30,216 nucleotides of DNA from an uncultured Anaerolineales bacterium (GTDB lineage Bacteria > Chloroflexota > Anaerolineae > Anaerolineales > UBA6663): NCBI GenBank assembly GCA_937952305.1, contig CALFZO010000078.1, positions 1-30,216 of the forward strand, written 5' to 3'. Below, one piece after another: positions 1-9,201 of this stretch. Each line of letters begins with the position of its first letter. The first letter of the stretch is position 1. The notes beneath the pieces were generated by a model that did not search any database, was not told the origin of the DNA, and worked only from the letters and a program-made list of their open reading frames with translations. Made by a program: the position numbers and the translations under genes.

Positions 1-587
1 GCCAAAGCCAGGCCGCCGCCCTGGCTGCCGCCAGTCACGGCCACGCGCGCCGGATCGACGGCGGGATGGCTGCGGGCCGCCTCGATCGCGCGCACGGCGT
101 CGGTGATGAGGCGCCGGTAGTAATAGGTCTGCGGCGTCAGGACACCCAGCGTCATGAAGCCGGGATGATGCGGGCTGGCGCCGTCCGGCTGCAGGTCCGG
201 CGTGTCGCCCTTCTGCCAGGCCGAACCCTGGCCGCGCGTGTCCATCACCAGGTGCGCGCAGCCGGCGCTGCTCCACAGCAGCCAGTCGGTGGGGAAGCCG
301 CGCCCGCCGCCGTAGCCGATGTACTCGACCACGGCCGGCAGGGGTCCGGAGCGCTGGCGCGGCAACACCAGCCAGCCCTTGATCGGCTGGCCGCCGTAGC
401 CGTGGAAGGTCACGTCGAAGGTCTCGACGGTGGCCAGGCCGTAGTCCACGGGCTCGAAGCGCGCGGCCAGCGGGTGCGCGCGCGTCTCGCCCAGCGTGTC
501 CGCCCAGAACGCGTCGAAATCGGCGGGCTCCTGACGCGGCGGCCGGTAGGTCTGCAACTGATCGAGGGGCAGGTCGAAGAAAGCCAT
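1..587 (-). CDS. Acetyl xylan esterase / cephalosporin-C deacetylase family (AXE1), 3' end outside window
   Basis: Alpha/beta hydrolase that removes acetyl groups from xylan oligosaccharides or related O-acetyl esters. The ATG at 585-587 opens a reading frame that runs off the left edge after about 195 residues; the family is usually near 320, so roughly the last 40% is missing. The N-terminus (MAFFDLPLDQLQTYRPP) is typical of AXE1 proteins. Later come a GWLVLPR segment, an oxyanion-type YIGYGGGRG stretch, an MDTRGQGS segment, and the nucleophile elbow GGSQGGG close to the window edge; its Ser is the expected catalytic nucleophile. The Asp and His of the triad would lie outside. No signal peptide is evident, so a cytoplasmic enzyme is likely. 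It starts 27 bases after the moeA stop on the same strand, so it may be the last gene of that operon. Family call is firm; substrate is not known. Confidence 0.9.
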   Translation of the reverse strand, partial: MAFFDLPLDQLQTYRPPRQEPADFDAFWADTLGETRAHPLAARFEPVDYGLATVETFDVTFHGYGGQPIKGWLVLPRQRSGPLPAVVEYIGYGGGRGFPTDWLLWSSAGCAHLVMDTRGQGSAWQKGDTPDLQPDGASPHHPGFMTLGVLTPQTYYYRRLITDAVRAIEAARSHPAVDPARVAVTGGSQGGGLAL

Positions 588-614
588 CGGTTGATCTTTT
601 GAAAGGGCCTTCGC

Positions 615-1847
615 TCAGAAAAGGCGCACGTCCACCCAGGCGCCGGCGCTCAGGCCGTTGGCGTCGGCCGGGGTGACGAGCATGCCGTCGGCGAAGACCA
701 GCGTGAAGATCTGGTTGGACTTGCCGAAGACGGGCTCGGCCCAGGTCTCGCCGGCGCGCTCCACCAGGCGCGCCGGGGTGTAATCCAGGCGGCCGGCCTG
801 GGACGGGACGTTGTGGGTCAGGCGCGCCCTCACGGTCGAGCGCGCCGGCGGCGTCTGACAGCCCAGCAGGCGCAGGATGGCCGGCACCACGAACAGGTCG
901 GCCACGACCATGGCCGAGACCGGGTTGCCGGGCAGACCCACCACCGGCTTGCCCGCGCAGACGGCCAAAATGGCCGGCTTGCCGGGTTTGAGGGCCACGC
1001 CGTGCACAAGCAGGCCGGGCTGGCCCAGTTCATTGATCACGTCGGCGGTCATATCGCGCACACTCACCGAACTGCCGGCTGAGAGCACCAGCATATCGGC
1101 CTCGGCCAACGCCGCCTGCGCCATCGCCTTGAGCACGTCGTAGCGGTCTGGGGCGATGCCGGCGCGGATGGGGACGCCGCCGGCGCGCTGGATCTGGCCG
1201 CCCACGGCTGAGGAGTTCACGTCGCGGACCTGGCCCAGCGCCGGTGCGGCCTCGGGCGGCACCACCTCGTCGCCGGTGGCGAGCAGGGCTACGCGCGGCC
1301 GGCGCGCGACCGCCACCTGCGTGATCCCGAGCGCGGCCAGGCCGCCCAGGTCTTGAGCGCGCAGCCAGTGGCCGGCGGGCACCAGTTCCGCGCCGGCGCG
1401 GATGTCATCGCCGACCTGGAGCACGTTCTCGCCGGGGGCGGCCGCCCGCAGGACCTCGATCTCGCCCTCGCGCGCGGTCTGCGTCAACTCCACCATCACC
1501 ACGGCGTCAGCCCCGGCCGGCAGCATGCCGCCTGTGTGCACCAATGCGGCCTGCCCGGCTTTGAGCGCGAAGCCGGGCTCCGCGCCCATGGACACCTCGC
1601 CGGCCACCGTCAGGTAAGCCGGCAGCGTGGCGCTGGCCCCAAACGTGTCCTGGGCGCGCACGGCATAGCCGTCCATGATCGACCGCGCGAAGGCCGGCAC
1701 GGAGACGGGCGCGCGCAGGGCCTCGGCCGTCACGCGGTCCAGGGCTTCGGGCAGCGGCACGGTTTCGGCCTGCCCGCGCGGCGGCAGGTGCTCGAGGAAG
1801 CGGGCCAGCGCGTCGGCGGGGGGAAGGACTTTGAAGAACTCAGGCAT
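615..1847 (-). CDS. moeA: Molybdopterin molybdenumtransferase MoeA
   Basis: Inserts molybdate (or tungstate) into adenylylated molybdopterin, the last common step of Mo/W cofactor synthesis, in the cytoplasm. At 410 residues it has the standard MoeA length and order: N-terminal MoeA domain with the SIMDGYAVRAQD motif near residues 56-67 (Asp59 is the conserved acidic residue), an MPT-binding MoCF domain beginning near ATGDEV (about 190) and including KPGKPAI and GLPGNPVSA near 290-315, and a C-terminal MoeA_C barrel. No MogA/MoaB partner is in the window. It lies 9 bases from the upstream aldo/keto-reductase-like gene. Likely clients in the window are the xanthine-dehydrogenase-type hydroxylase (23602-26418) and the AOR enzyme (9198-11090); that link is inferred. 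Confidence 0.95.
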   Translation of the reverse strand: MPEFFKVLPPADALARFLEHLPPRGQAETVPLPEALDRVTAEALRAPVSVPAFARSIMDGYAVRAQDTFGASATLPAYLTVAGEVSMGAEPGFALKAGQAALVHTGGMLPAGADAVVMVELTQTAREGEIEVLRAAAPGENVLQVGDDIRAGAELVPAGHWLRAQDLGGLAALGITQVAVARRPRVALLATGDEVVPPEAAPALGQVRDVNSSAVGGQIQRAGGVPIRAGIAPDRYDVLKAMAQAALAEADMLVLSAGSSVSVRDMTADVINELGQPGLLVHGVALKPGKPAILAVCAGKPVVGLPGNPVSAMVVADLFVVPAILRLLGCQTPPARSTVRARLTHNVPSQAGRLDYTPARLVERAGETWAEPVFGKSNQIFTLVFADGMLVTPADANGLSAGAWVDVRLF

Positions 1848-1856
1848 ACAGGCGCC

Positions 1857-2612
1857 TCATCCGGACGTGAGCTGGGCGGCCTCCAGCAGGGCGGCGGCGG
1901 CGTGCGGGCTGGGGCCGCCGACGGCCAGGAGCGTCAGTCCGGCCGCGGCGCTGGCCCAGGCCTCGGTCAGCGCGGTGTGCGGGAGCTTCATGGCGCGCAG
2001 ATGATGATGCTCGCCGAGCACATCCCGGGCGACGGCGACGGCTTGCTCGGGCGTGAACGCCGGCGCAGTCAGGCTGAGCCCATAGGCCGCGAGCTCACCC
2101 TGGGCCACGGCCACTTCCAGGGCCGCGAAGGCTTCGCGCAGTTGGAGTTGGAATTCGGCTTCGGGCAGGGCCGCGCTCAGGCGGTCCGCGCCGGTCAGCC
2201 AGAAGAGGTCCAGGCAGGCGACACCCAGGCTCGCCAGCCGGGCGCGCACCAGGTGGCGCACGAAAGCGGGCGCCAGGCAGTAGCCGGCCACCGGGGCTTC
2301 GGCCTCGGGCAGGCCCGCCGCGCGCAGGGCGCCCGGCTCGGCCGCGCCGCCCTCGGCACACAGCACCACTGTGTCGCGGCGGATGAAGCCGCTGGCCAGC
2401 GCGCGGCGCAGCCCCGTGCCGACGGCCTCCAGGTCGGCGTGCGCGTCGAGCAGGTTGCCGCCGTGCTGAAGATAGTGAGCCACGGCCTCGGCCGGGCCGC
2501 CGGCCAGCCCGCGGCCGGCGATCATCAGGCGGTCCCAGCCGTTGCGGTACAGGACGCCGTTCAGGCGGTGGCGGGCGAGGTGCTGAGTGGCGGCGGGCGT
2601 GGCGCGAAGCAT
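1857..2612 (-). CDS. Aldo/keto-reductase-fold protein with degenerate catalytic tetrad
   Basis: A 251-residue protein, shorter than normal AKRs (300-340), that follows the AKR (beta/alpha)8 pattern. There is a GGNLLDAH strand near 51-58, an RRDTVVL strand near 78-84, LDLFWLTGAD near 134-143 (the usual 'DLyllH' position) and a GELAAYGLS segment near 172-180. Only the first tetrad position looks kept (Asp56). The Tyr about five residues later is replaced (Leu61), the Lys strand carries Glu87, and the His position is Thr140. It may therefore have lost reductase activity or use other chemistry. It sits between a UbiA prenyltransferase gene (17 bases upstream) and moeA (9 bases downstream), clearly co-transcribed. 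Fold assignment is by motif pattern only and moderately certain; no specific function can be given. Confidence 0.72.
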   Translation of the reverse strand: MLRATPAATQHLARHRLNGVLYRNGWDRLMIAGRGLAGGPAEAVAHYLQHGGNLLDAHADLEAVGTGLRRALASGFIRRDTVVLCAEGGAAEPGALRAAGLPEAEAPVAGYCLAPAFVRHLVRARLASLGVACLDLFWLTGADRLSAALPEAEFQLQLREAFAALEVAVAQGELAAYGLSLTAPAFTPEQAVAVARDVLGEHHHLRAMKLPHTALTEAWASAAAGLTLLAVGGPSPHAAAALLEAAQLTSG

Positions 2613-2629
2613 GGCGCGGGCGGACAGGG

Positions 2630-3541
2630 TCAGCCGATGACCCAGAAGCTGAAGGCGATCAGGTAGACGCTCATCCCAAACATCAGAGCCGCCAGCAGCG
2701 TCAACTGGTAGAAAGAGGCCGGCTCACCGCGCTGCAGGCGGCGCACGGTGATGATCTGCAGCACCACCAGCGGCGCAATGAAGGCGGCCGAGATGGCCAC
2801 GCGGATCGGCAGACCGACCAGCGACCCGGTCGCCGTCAGGAGCAGTGAGACCGCCAACAGGATGTTGTGCAGGGTGGCGGCCGCGTCCTGGCCCAGGCGC
2901 ACCACCAGTGTACGCTTGCCGCTGGCGCTGTCGCCCTCGAAGTCCGGCAGGCCGAACGCGATCAGCAGCGCCACATGCAGCACCACCAGCGGGGCCGTGG
3001 TCAGCAGCACCAGCGGGCTGGCTTGCTCGCTGGACAACAGATGGCTGAAAGCCGGCACTAACCCGGCGAACAGGATGGCGGTGGTGATCTCGCCGTAACC
3101 GGTGCCCACCAGGGCCACGGGCGGGCTGGACTGGAAGAACAGGCCCAGGAAGATCAGCAGCATGATGACCCACACCGCCGGGCCGGTGGGGAACTGAATG
3201 AGCACCACGGCGCCGGCGCCGACGCCCACCGCCAGCCAGAACATCGCGGCGGTGAAGACGGCCTCGCGGCTCACGCGCGCCTCGGCCAGCACGCCGCTGC
3301 CGCCGGAAAACGGTGTGCGGCGCGGGTTGCGGCGATCACCGCTCTCGTCCCAGTACTCGTTCAGATACTGGGCCATGAGCTGCAACGCCGCGACGAAGAG
3401 CTGGCCCCACGCGTAAACCACGGGCTGAAACGGGTAGCCCTCGTAGCGCGCGATCGTGGCGCCCAGCGCGAACAGGCCGATCCCGTTGAGCAGGAACCAG
3501 GGCCGGGCCAGGCGGATCAGGGCGGATAGTTTGCTCAGCAT
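2630..3541 (-). CDS. UbiA-family prenyltransferase (MenA-like)
   Basis: Integral-membrane aromatic prenyltransferase of 303 residues with about eight to nine hydrophobic helices. The first Asp-rich motif is NEYWDESGD at 61-69 (N61, D65, D69), which binds Mg2+ and the prenyl diphosphate. The second is DFEGD at 200-204, followed by SGKRTLVVRLG, characteristic of the MenA/UbiA superfamily. Members attach polyprenyl chains to 1,4-dihydroxy-2-naphthoate (menaquinone) or related aromatic acceptors. No other men or ubi gene is in the window, so the acceptor cannot be assigned; a side branch such as another quinone or a lipid-linked aromatic is possible. It starts 13 bases after the DinB-like gene on the same strand. 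Confidence 0.88.
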   Translation of the reverse strand: MLSKLSALIRLARPWFLLNGIGLFALGATIARYEGYPFQPVVYAWGQLFVAALQLMAQYLNEYWDESGDRRNPRRTPFSGGSGVLAEARVSREAVFTAAMFWLAVGVGAGAVVLIQFPTGPAVWVIMLLIFLGLFFQSSPPVALVGTGYGEITTAILFAGLVPAFSHLLSSEQASPLVLLTTAPLVVLHVALLIAFGLPDFEGDSASGKRTLVVRLGQDAAATLHNILLAVSLLLTATGSLVGLPIRVAISAAFIAPLVVLQIITVRRLQRGEPASFYQLTLLAALMFGMSVYLIAFSFWVIG

Positions 3542-3554
3542 ACGCCGCCCAGGC

Positions 3555-4034
3555 TCAGGCCGCGAGGCCCCGCTGCAGCTCGCGGGCGTGCCCGAGGCGG
3601 TGCTCCGTGATGCGCAGGAAGAACTGCTCGATCGTCAGCGTGTCGCCGCGCGCATGCCGGCCGGTCTTGTCCAGATCGGCCTCAGCGGTGTGGTCCAACT
3701 GCGCCAGCACCTGGGCGTGGGCGGTCTCGATCTCGGCGATCAGGTCGGCCGGGGTCTTGTCGGCGCGCTTCTTGACGGAGCCGCGGTTGAAGCGGTTCAG
3801 GTCGAAGTCGTCCGGGACGGTGACCTCGCCGGCCAGGCAGCGCGTGATCTGGCCCAACTGACCGCTCTCGGAAACCGCCAGATGGGCGAGGACGTCGCGG
3901 GCCGTCCAGGCGGCGCCCTCATCGGATGGCACCGGCTGGGTCCATTGCTCCGGCGTGAGCGCTTTCAGGATCGCCAGGCTGACGGCGTGATCGGCCGTGA
4001 TCTGCCGGCGCAGCGCGTCTTTGCGAGTGCTCAT
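3555..4034 (-). CDS. DinB-family four-helix protein (copy 1)
   Basis: A 159-residue cytoplasmic protein of the DinB/DfsB-like four-helix-bundle superfamily, often metal-dependent thiol transferases or stress proteins, many without known substrate. The pattern WTARDVLAHLAVSESG near 43-58 is diagnostic. Possible metal ligands are His16, His51 and His145/His149 in the C-terminal RITEHRLGHARELQ helix, so the His triad looks intact. The ATG at 4032-4034 is chosen because a GAGGAG ribosome-binding site lies about five bases ahead of it; a longer upstream reading frame would run into the neighbouring DinB gene. It is followed at 31 bases by a second, divergent DinB-type gene, suggesting an old tandem duplication. 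Confidence 0.8.
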   Translation of the reverse strand: MSTRKDALRRQITADHAVSLAILKALTPEQWTQPVPSDEGAAWTARDVLAHLAVSESGQLGQITRCLAGEVTVPDDFDLNRFNRGSVKKRADKTPADLIAEIETAHAQVLAQLDHTAEADLDKTGRHARGDTLTIEQFFLRITEHRLGHARELQRGLAA

Positions 4035-4065
4035 GCAGGCTCCTCGTGCGGGGCCGGCCGCCGGT

Positions 4066-4587
4066 TCAGGCGGCCGCCGGTGGGGTGCTGTCCACGTGCG
4101 GGACAGGCTGGCCGGTCTCCAGCGCGCGGCGGACGTCCCGTTCGTGCAGCATCGTATGACGGTAGAGCAGCTTGAAGACCTGTTCCAGCGGCGCGCGGCC
4201 CAGCCAGGGGTGGAAGATGAGGCGGTCCAGGTCGGCGTCAGCCAGCCCGGCCACCAGGGCCGCGGTCTCGGCGCGGGCGGTCTCAAACGCCGCCACCAGC
4301 TCGCCAACGGCCGCCGTCCGCAGAGCCGCCGTCTGTTCGGCGTTATAGGCGTCGATGGCGAAGTTTTCGGGGACGCCCGGCCCGCCGGCCAGCACATCGC
4401 GGGCGTAGTGGAGCAGGGTGCGTTCGGTGCTGACCAGATGCGCGATCAGGTCGCGGGCCTGCCACTCCGGGCCGGTGGTGTACACCGCCTGGCCGAACTG
4501 GGCGGCCGGCAGCGCCGCGAAGAAAGCCGCCGTCTTGCGGCCCTCCTCGACCAGACGCTTGAGGATCAGGTCTTTGCGATTTGGCAT
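4066..4587 (-). CDS. DinB-family four-helix protein (copy 2)
   Basis: A 173-residue protein with the same layout as its neighbour: a WQARDLIAHLVSTERT motif near 42-57, a GVPENFAIDAYNAEQ segment near 70-85 (matching VPDDFDLNRFNRG in copy 1), and a C-terminal helix with YRHTMLHERDVRRAL. The N-terminal helix has no His at the position of His16 in copy 1, so the metal site may differ or be lost. The ATG at 4585-4587 gives the usual family start; a longer frame would invade the SDR gene. It lies 25 bases downstream of the SDR stop and 31 bases upstream of the other DinB gene. Substrate unknown; the two copies could work as a heteromer, but nothing in the sequence proves it. Confidence 0.8.
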   Translation of the reverse strand: MPNRKDLILKRLVEEGRKTAAFFAALPAAQFGQAVYTTGPEWQARDLIAHLVSTERTLLHYARDVLAGGPGVPENFAIDAYNAEQTAALRTAAVGELVAAFETARAETAALVAGLADADLDRLIFHPWLGRAPLEQVFKLLYRHTMLHERDVRRALETGQPVPHVDSTPPAAA

Positions 4588-4612
4588 AGCCGGTGGCGCA
4601 CTGAGCCCGCTG

Positions 4613-5359
4613 TCAGCGGAAGCGGTCGCCGCCGTCGACGACCAGCGTCTCGCCGGTGATGTAGTCGTTTTCCAGCAAAAAACGGACGGCGCGCGCCACA
4701 TGATAGCCCGAACCGGTGCGTTTGAGAAGAGACCGAGCGCCGGTGCGCGCCCAGCGGGCCTCGTCCCAGTCGTCCGGCTTGAGCACCGGGCCGGGGCTGA
4801 CGGCGTTGACGCGCACGCGCGGGGCCAGGGCCTTGGCCAGCACCTGGGTCAGCATCACCAGCCCGGCCTTGCTCACGGAGTGGGCCGGGTAGCGCGCCCA
4901 CGGCCGCAGGGCGCTCCCGTCCGTGATGTTGACGATGGCGCCGGCCTCGGGCGCGTCGCCGGCGCCGGCCAGCATCAGGCGCGCCGCCTGCTGGGCGCAC
5001 AGGAACGGCGCCGTCAGGTTTACGTCCAGCGAGCGCTGCCACTCGGCCAGCGTCAGCGTCAGCGGATCGCCGGCTTCCATGATCGCGGCCGAGTTAACGA
5101 GCACATCCAGGCGGCCGCAATCAGCGGCGATGCGCGCAAACAACGCCGTGATCTGGTCCGGTTGGGCGAGGTCGGCCGGGAGGGCCAGGGCGCGCACGCC
5201 GCGCGCCTGCAAGGCGGCCACGGCCGTGACCGCGTGGGCCGCGGCGCTGTGGTAATGGATGACGAGATTGGCGCCGGCCTCGGCGAGTTCCAGGGCGATC
5301 GCCAGGCCGACGCGGTGCGCGGCGCCGGTGACGAGCGCGGTCTTGCCGGCCAGGTTCAT
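4613..5359 (-). CDS. SDR oxidoreductase, pteridine-reductase (PTR1/FolM)-like, active-site Tyr replaced by His
   Basis: A 248-residue classical short-chain dehydrogenase. The nucleotide-binding TGAAHRVG (11-18) and the HYHSAAA stretch (35-41) resemble the NADPH site of PTR1-type pteridine reductases (TGAAKRLG, HYHRSAA). PADL (61-64) and the DVLVNSAA segment (85-92) are standard SDR motifs. In the active site, Asp147 sits where PTR1 has its catalytic Asp, Tyr157 matches the conserved non-catalytic Tyr, and Lys164 is kept, but the catalytic Tyr position is His160 (PAHSVSK instead of xxxYxxxK). The codon is CAC, one transition from TAC. VDGG near the C-terminus is typical. A short stem and GGAGG precede the ATG. 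Reduction of a pterin or dihydropterin is the best guess from family, weakened by the missing Tyr. It lies in the same run as moeA. Confidence 0.85.
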   Translation of the reverse strand: MNLAGKTALVTGAAHRVGLAIALELAEAGANLVIHYHSAAAHAVTAVAALQARGVRALALPADLAQPDQITALFARIAADCGRLDVLVNSAAIMEAGDPLTLTLAEWQRSLDVNLTAPFLCAQQAARLMLAGAGDAPEAGAIVNITDGSALRPWARYPAHSVSKAGLVMLTQVLAKALAPRVRVNAVSPGPVLKPDDWDEARWARTGARSLLKRTGSGYHVARAVRFLLENDYITGETLVVDGGDRFR

Positions 5360-5381
5360 AGGGCGCGGCCTCCGCGGCCGC

Positions 5382-6545
5382 CTATGGCTGCACGATGACG
5401 GGAGTGCCGATGCCGGCCCAGTTGTAGGCCCATTCGGCTTCCGGCGTGGGCATGTTGACGCAGCCGTGGCTCATCGGCGTGCCGAAATTGCTGTGCCAGT
5501 ACGTGCCGTGCAGGCCGTAGCCCTTGTAGAAGTACTGCGTGTAGGGCACGTTCGGCAGGTCGTAGTCCGGGCCGCGCATGCGCGTGGAGACGTAGCGCGC
5601 GTAGATGTAATAAGTGCCGGTCACGGTCGGCGTGGGCCAGCGGCCGGTAGAGACCAGGGTGCTGCGGACCAGCTGGTCACCCTCGAACGCGTACAGGCGC
5701 TGCTCCGAAATGTCCACCAGGAAGTAGCGGCCGGCCATCCCGGCCACGGGGCCCTGGCTGGCTGGCGGCAGCGTGACCTCGGCGGCGGCGCTGCCCGGCG
5801 CCGGGATGGTGAGCTGTTGGCCGGTGAAGATCTGGTCACTGGCCAGGTTGTTGGCGGCCATGATGGCGGGCCAGCGCACGTTGTATTTCAGGCCGATGGT
5901 GAAGAGCGTCTCGCCGGCCTGCACTACGTGCACGGTCGCGGCGGCCGGCGCTGCTTCAGTGGGGGCCGCCTCGGTGGGCGCGGCCTCCGTCGGGGCCGGG
6001 GTTGGCGTCGGCGCCGCCTCGGTTGGGGCCGGCGTCGGCGCGGCCTGGGTGGGCGCCGGTGTCGGGGCCTCGCCGTTGACCGGGATCAGCAGGCGCTGGC
6101 CGGCGTACAGCCGGTCACCCACCAGGTTGTTGGCCACCTGGATCTTGGTCCACGGCAAGTTGTAGCGCACGCCGATCCGGAAGAGCGTCTCGCCGGGCTG
6201 TACGATGTGGTAGACGGGCTCGCCGGGCACGACGACAGCGGTGGGCTGGGGCGCGGGTGTGCTGGCCGGGGCCGGGCTGCTGCCGCCGGCGCCGGGCGCG
6301 TCCGGGATGACGAGCACCTGGCCGACATAGATGAAGTAGTTGCTCAGCCCGTTGGCGCGCATGAGGTCGTCTACGCTGACGCCGTAACGCAGGCCGATGC
6401 GGAAGAGGTTCTCGCCGGCCTGGACCTCGTGCGTGCGCGCCTGGGCGTGCGCGGGCGCGGCGCTGGCAAAATACAAGGCGCAGGCGAGCAGGCCGAAAGC
6501 GGCGAGACGGAAGAGGCGGCGCATGGCGAATCCCAGGTTGAACAT
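5382..6545 (-). CDS. Secreted triple-LysM L,D-transpeptidase (YkuD)
   Basis: A 387-residue exported peptidoglycan enzyme. An N-terminal signal peptide (MRRLFRLAAFGLL core ending near AHAQA, 33-37) is followed by LysM domains at about 39-81, 111-155 and 205-248, which bind glycan. A Pro/Ala/Thr/Glu-rich linker at 156-204 separates LysM 2 and 3. The L,D-transpeptidase domain (about 272-387) carries the YkuD signature with His346 and SHGC at 359-362; Cys362 is the nucleophile. Such enzymes make 3-3 crosslinks or attach proteins to the wall. An alternative ATG at 6524 (residue 8) gives a more compact signal peptide with an immediate MRR n-region and a GGGA six bases ahead; the promoter predicted at 6564-6592 fits either start. 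It is the first gene of the minus-strand run down to position 1. Confidence 0.93.
   Translation of the reverse strand: MFNLGFAMRRLFRLAAFGLLACALYFASAAPAHAQARTHEVQAGENLFRIGLRYGVSVDDLMRANGLSNYFIYVGQVLVIPDAPGAGGSSPAPASTPAPQPTAVVVPGEPVYHIVQPGETLFRIGVRYNLPWTKIQVANNLVGDRLYAGQRLLIPVNGEAPTPAPTQAAPTPAPTEAAPTPTPAPTEAAPTEAAPTEAAPAAATVHVVQAGETLFTIGLKYNVRWPAIMAANNLASDQIFTGQQLTIPAPGSAAAEVTLPPASQGPVAGMAGRYFLVDISEQRLYAFEGDQLVRSTLVSTGRWPTPTVTGTYYIYARYVSTRMRGPDYDLPNVPYTQYFYKGYGLHGTYWHSNFGTPMSHGCVNMPTPEAEWAYNWAGIGTPVIVQP
5934..6068 (-). repeat. In-frame low-complexity repeat coding a Pro/Ala/Thr/Glu linker
   Basis: Imperfect tandem repeats of short units coding TPAPTEAAP, TPAPTQAAP and TEAAP variants between the second and third LysM domains of the L,D-transpeptidase. 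Such segments act as extended wall-spanning spacers. Copy number could vary by slippage between strains; that is inference. Confidence 0.75.
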
Positions 6546-6563
6546 GGTCGGTGGCAGGCCCGA

Positions 6564-6592
6564 GTTTTACTACCGATGCAAGAAACGTGCAA
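6564..6592 (-). promoter_or_regulatory. Predicted sigma70-type promoter for the LysM/YkuD operon
   Basis: On the minus strand, TTGCAC (6587-6592) is separated by 17 bases from TAAAAC (6564-6569), in a locally AT-rich pocket of an otherwise GC-rich region. Start of transcription would fall near 6557, just upstream of the LysM/YkuD start codon. It would serve the eight collinear genes down to position 1. Confidence 0.45.
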
Positions 6593-6627
6593 CGCGCCCG
6601 GGCTGACTCCGCATCCGAACGCGGCCC

Positions 6628-9197
<2,570 letters not shown>

Positions 9198-9201
<4 letters not shown>

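Noticed and set aside
4055..4076. 8-bp GC hairpin at the end of the second DinB gene as terminator
   Set aside because: No T-run, a short stem, and it overlaps the stop codon and the next gene's leader in a closely spaced operon; GC-rich chance pairing is likely.
5934..6068. CRISPR-like repeat array
   Set aside because: The repeats are in frame, contiguous, lack spacers and encode a Pro/Ala/Thr/Glu linker of the LysM protein.
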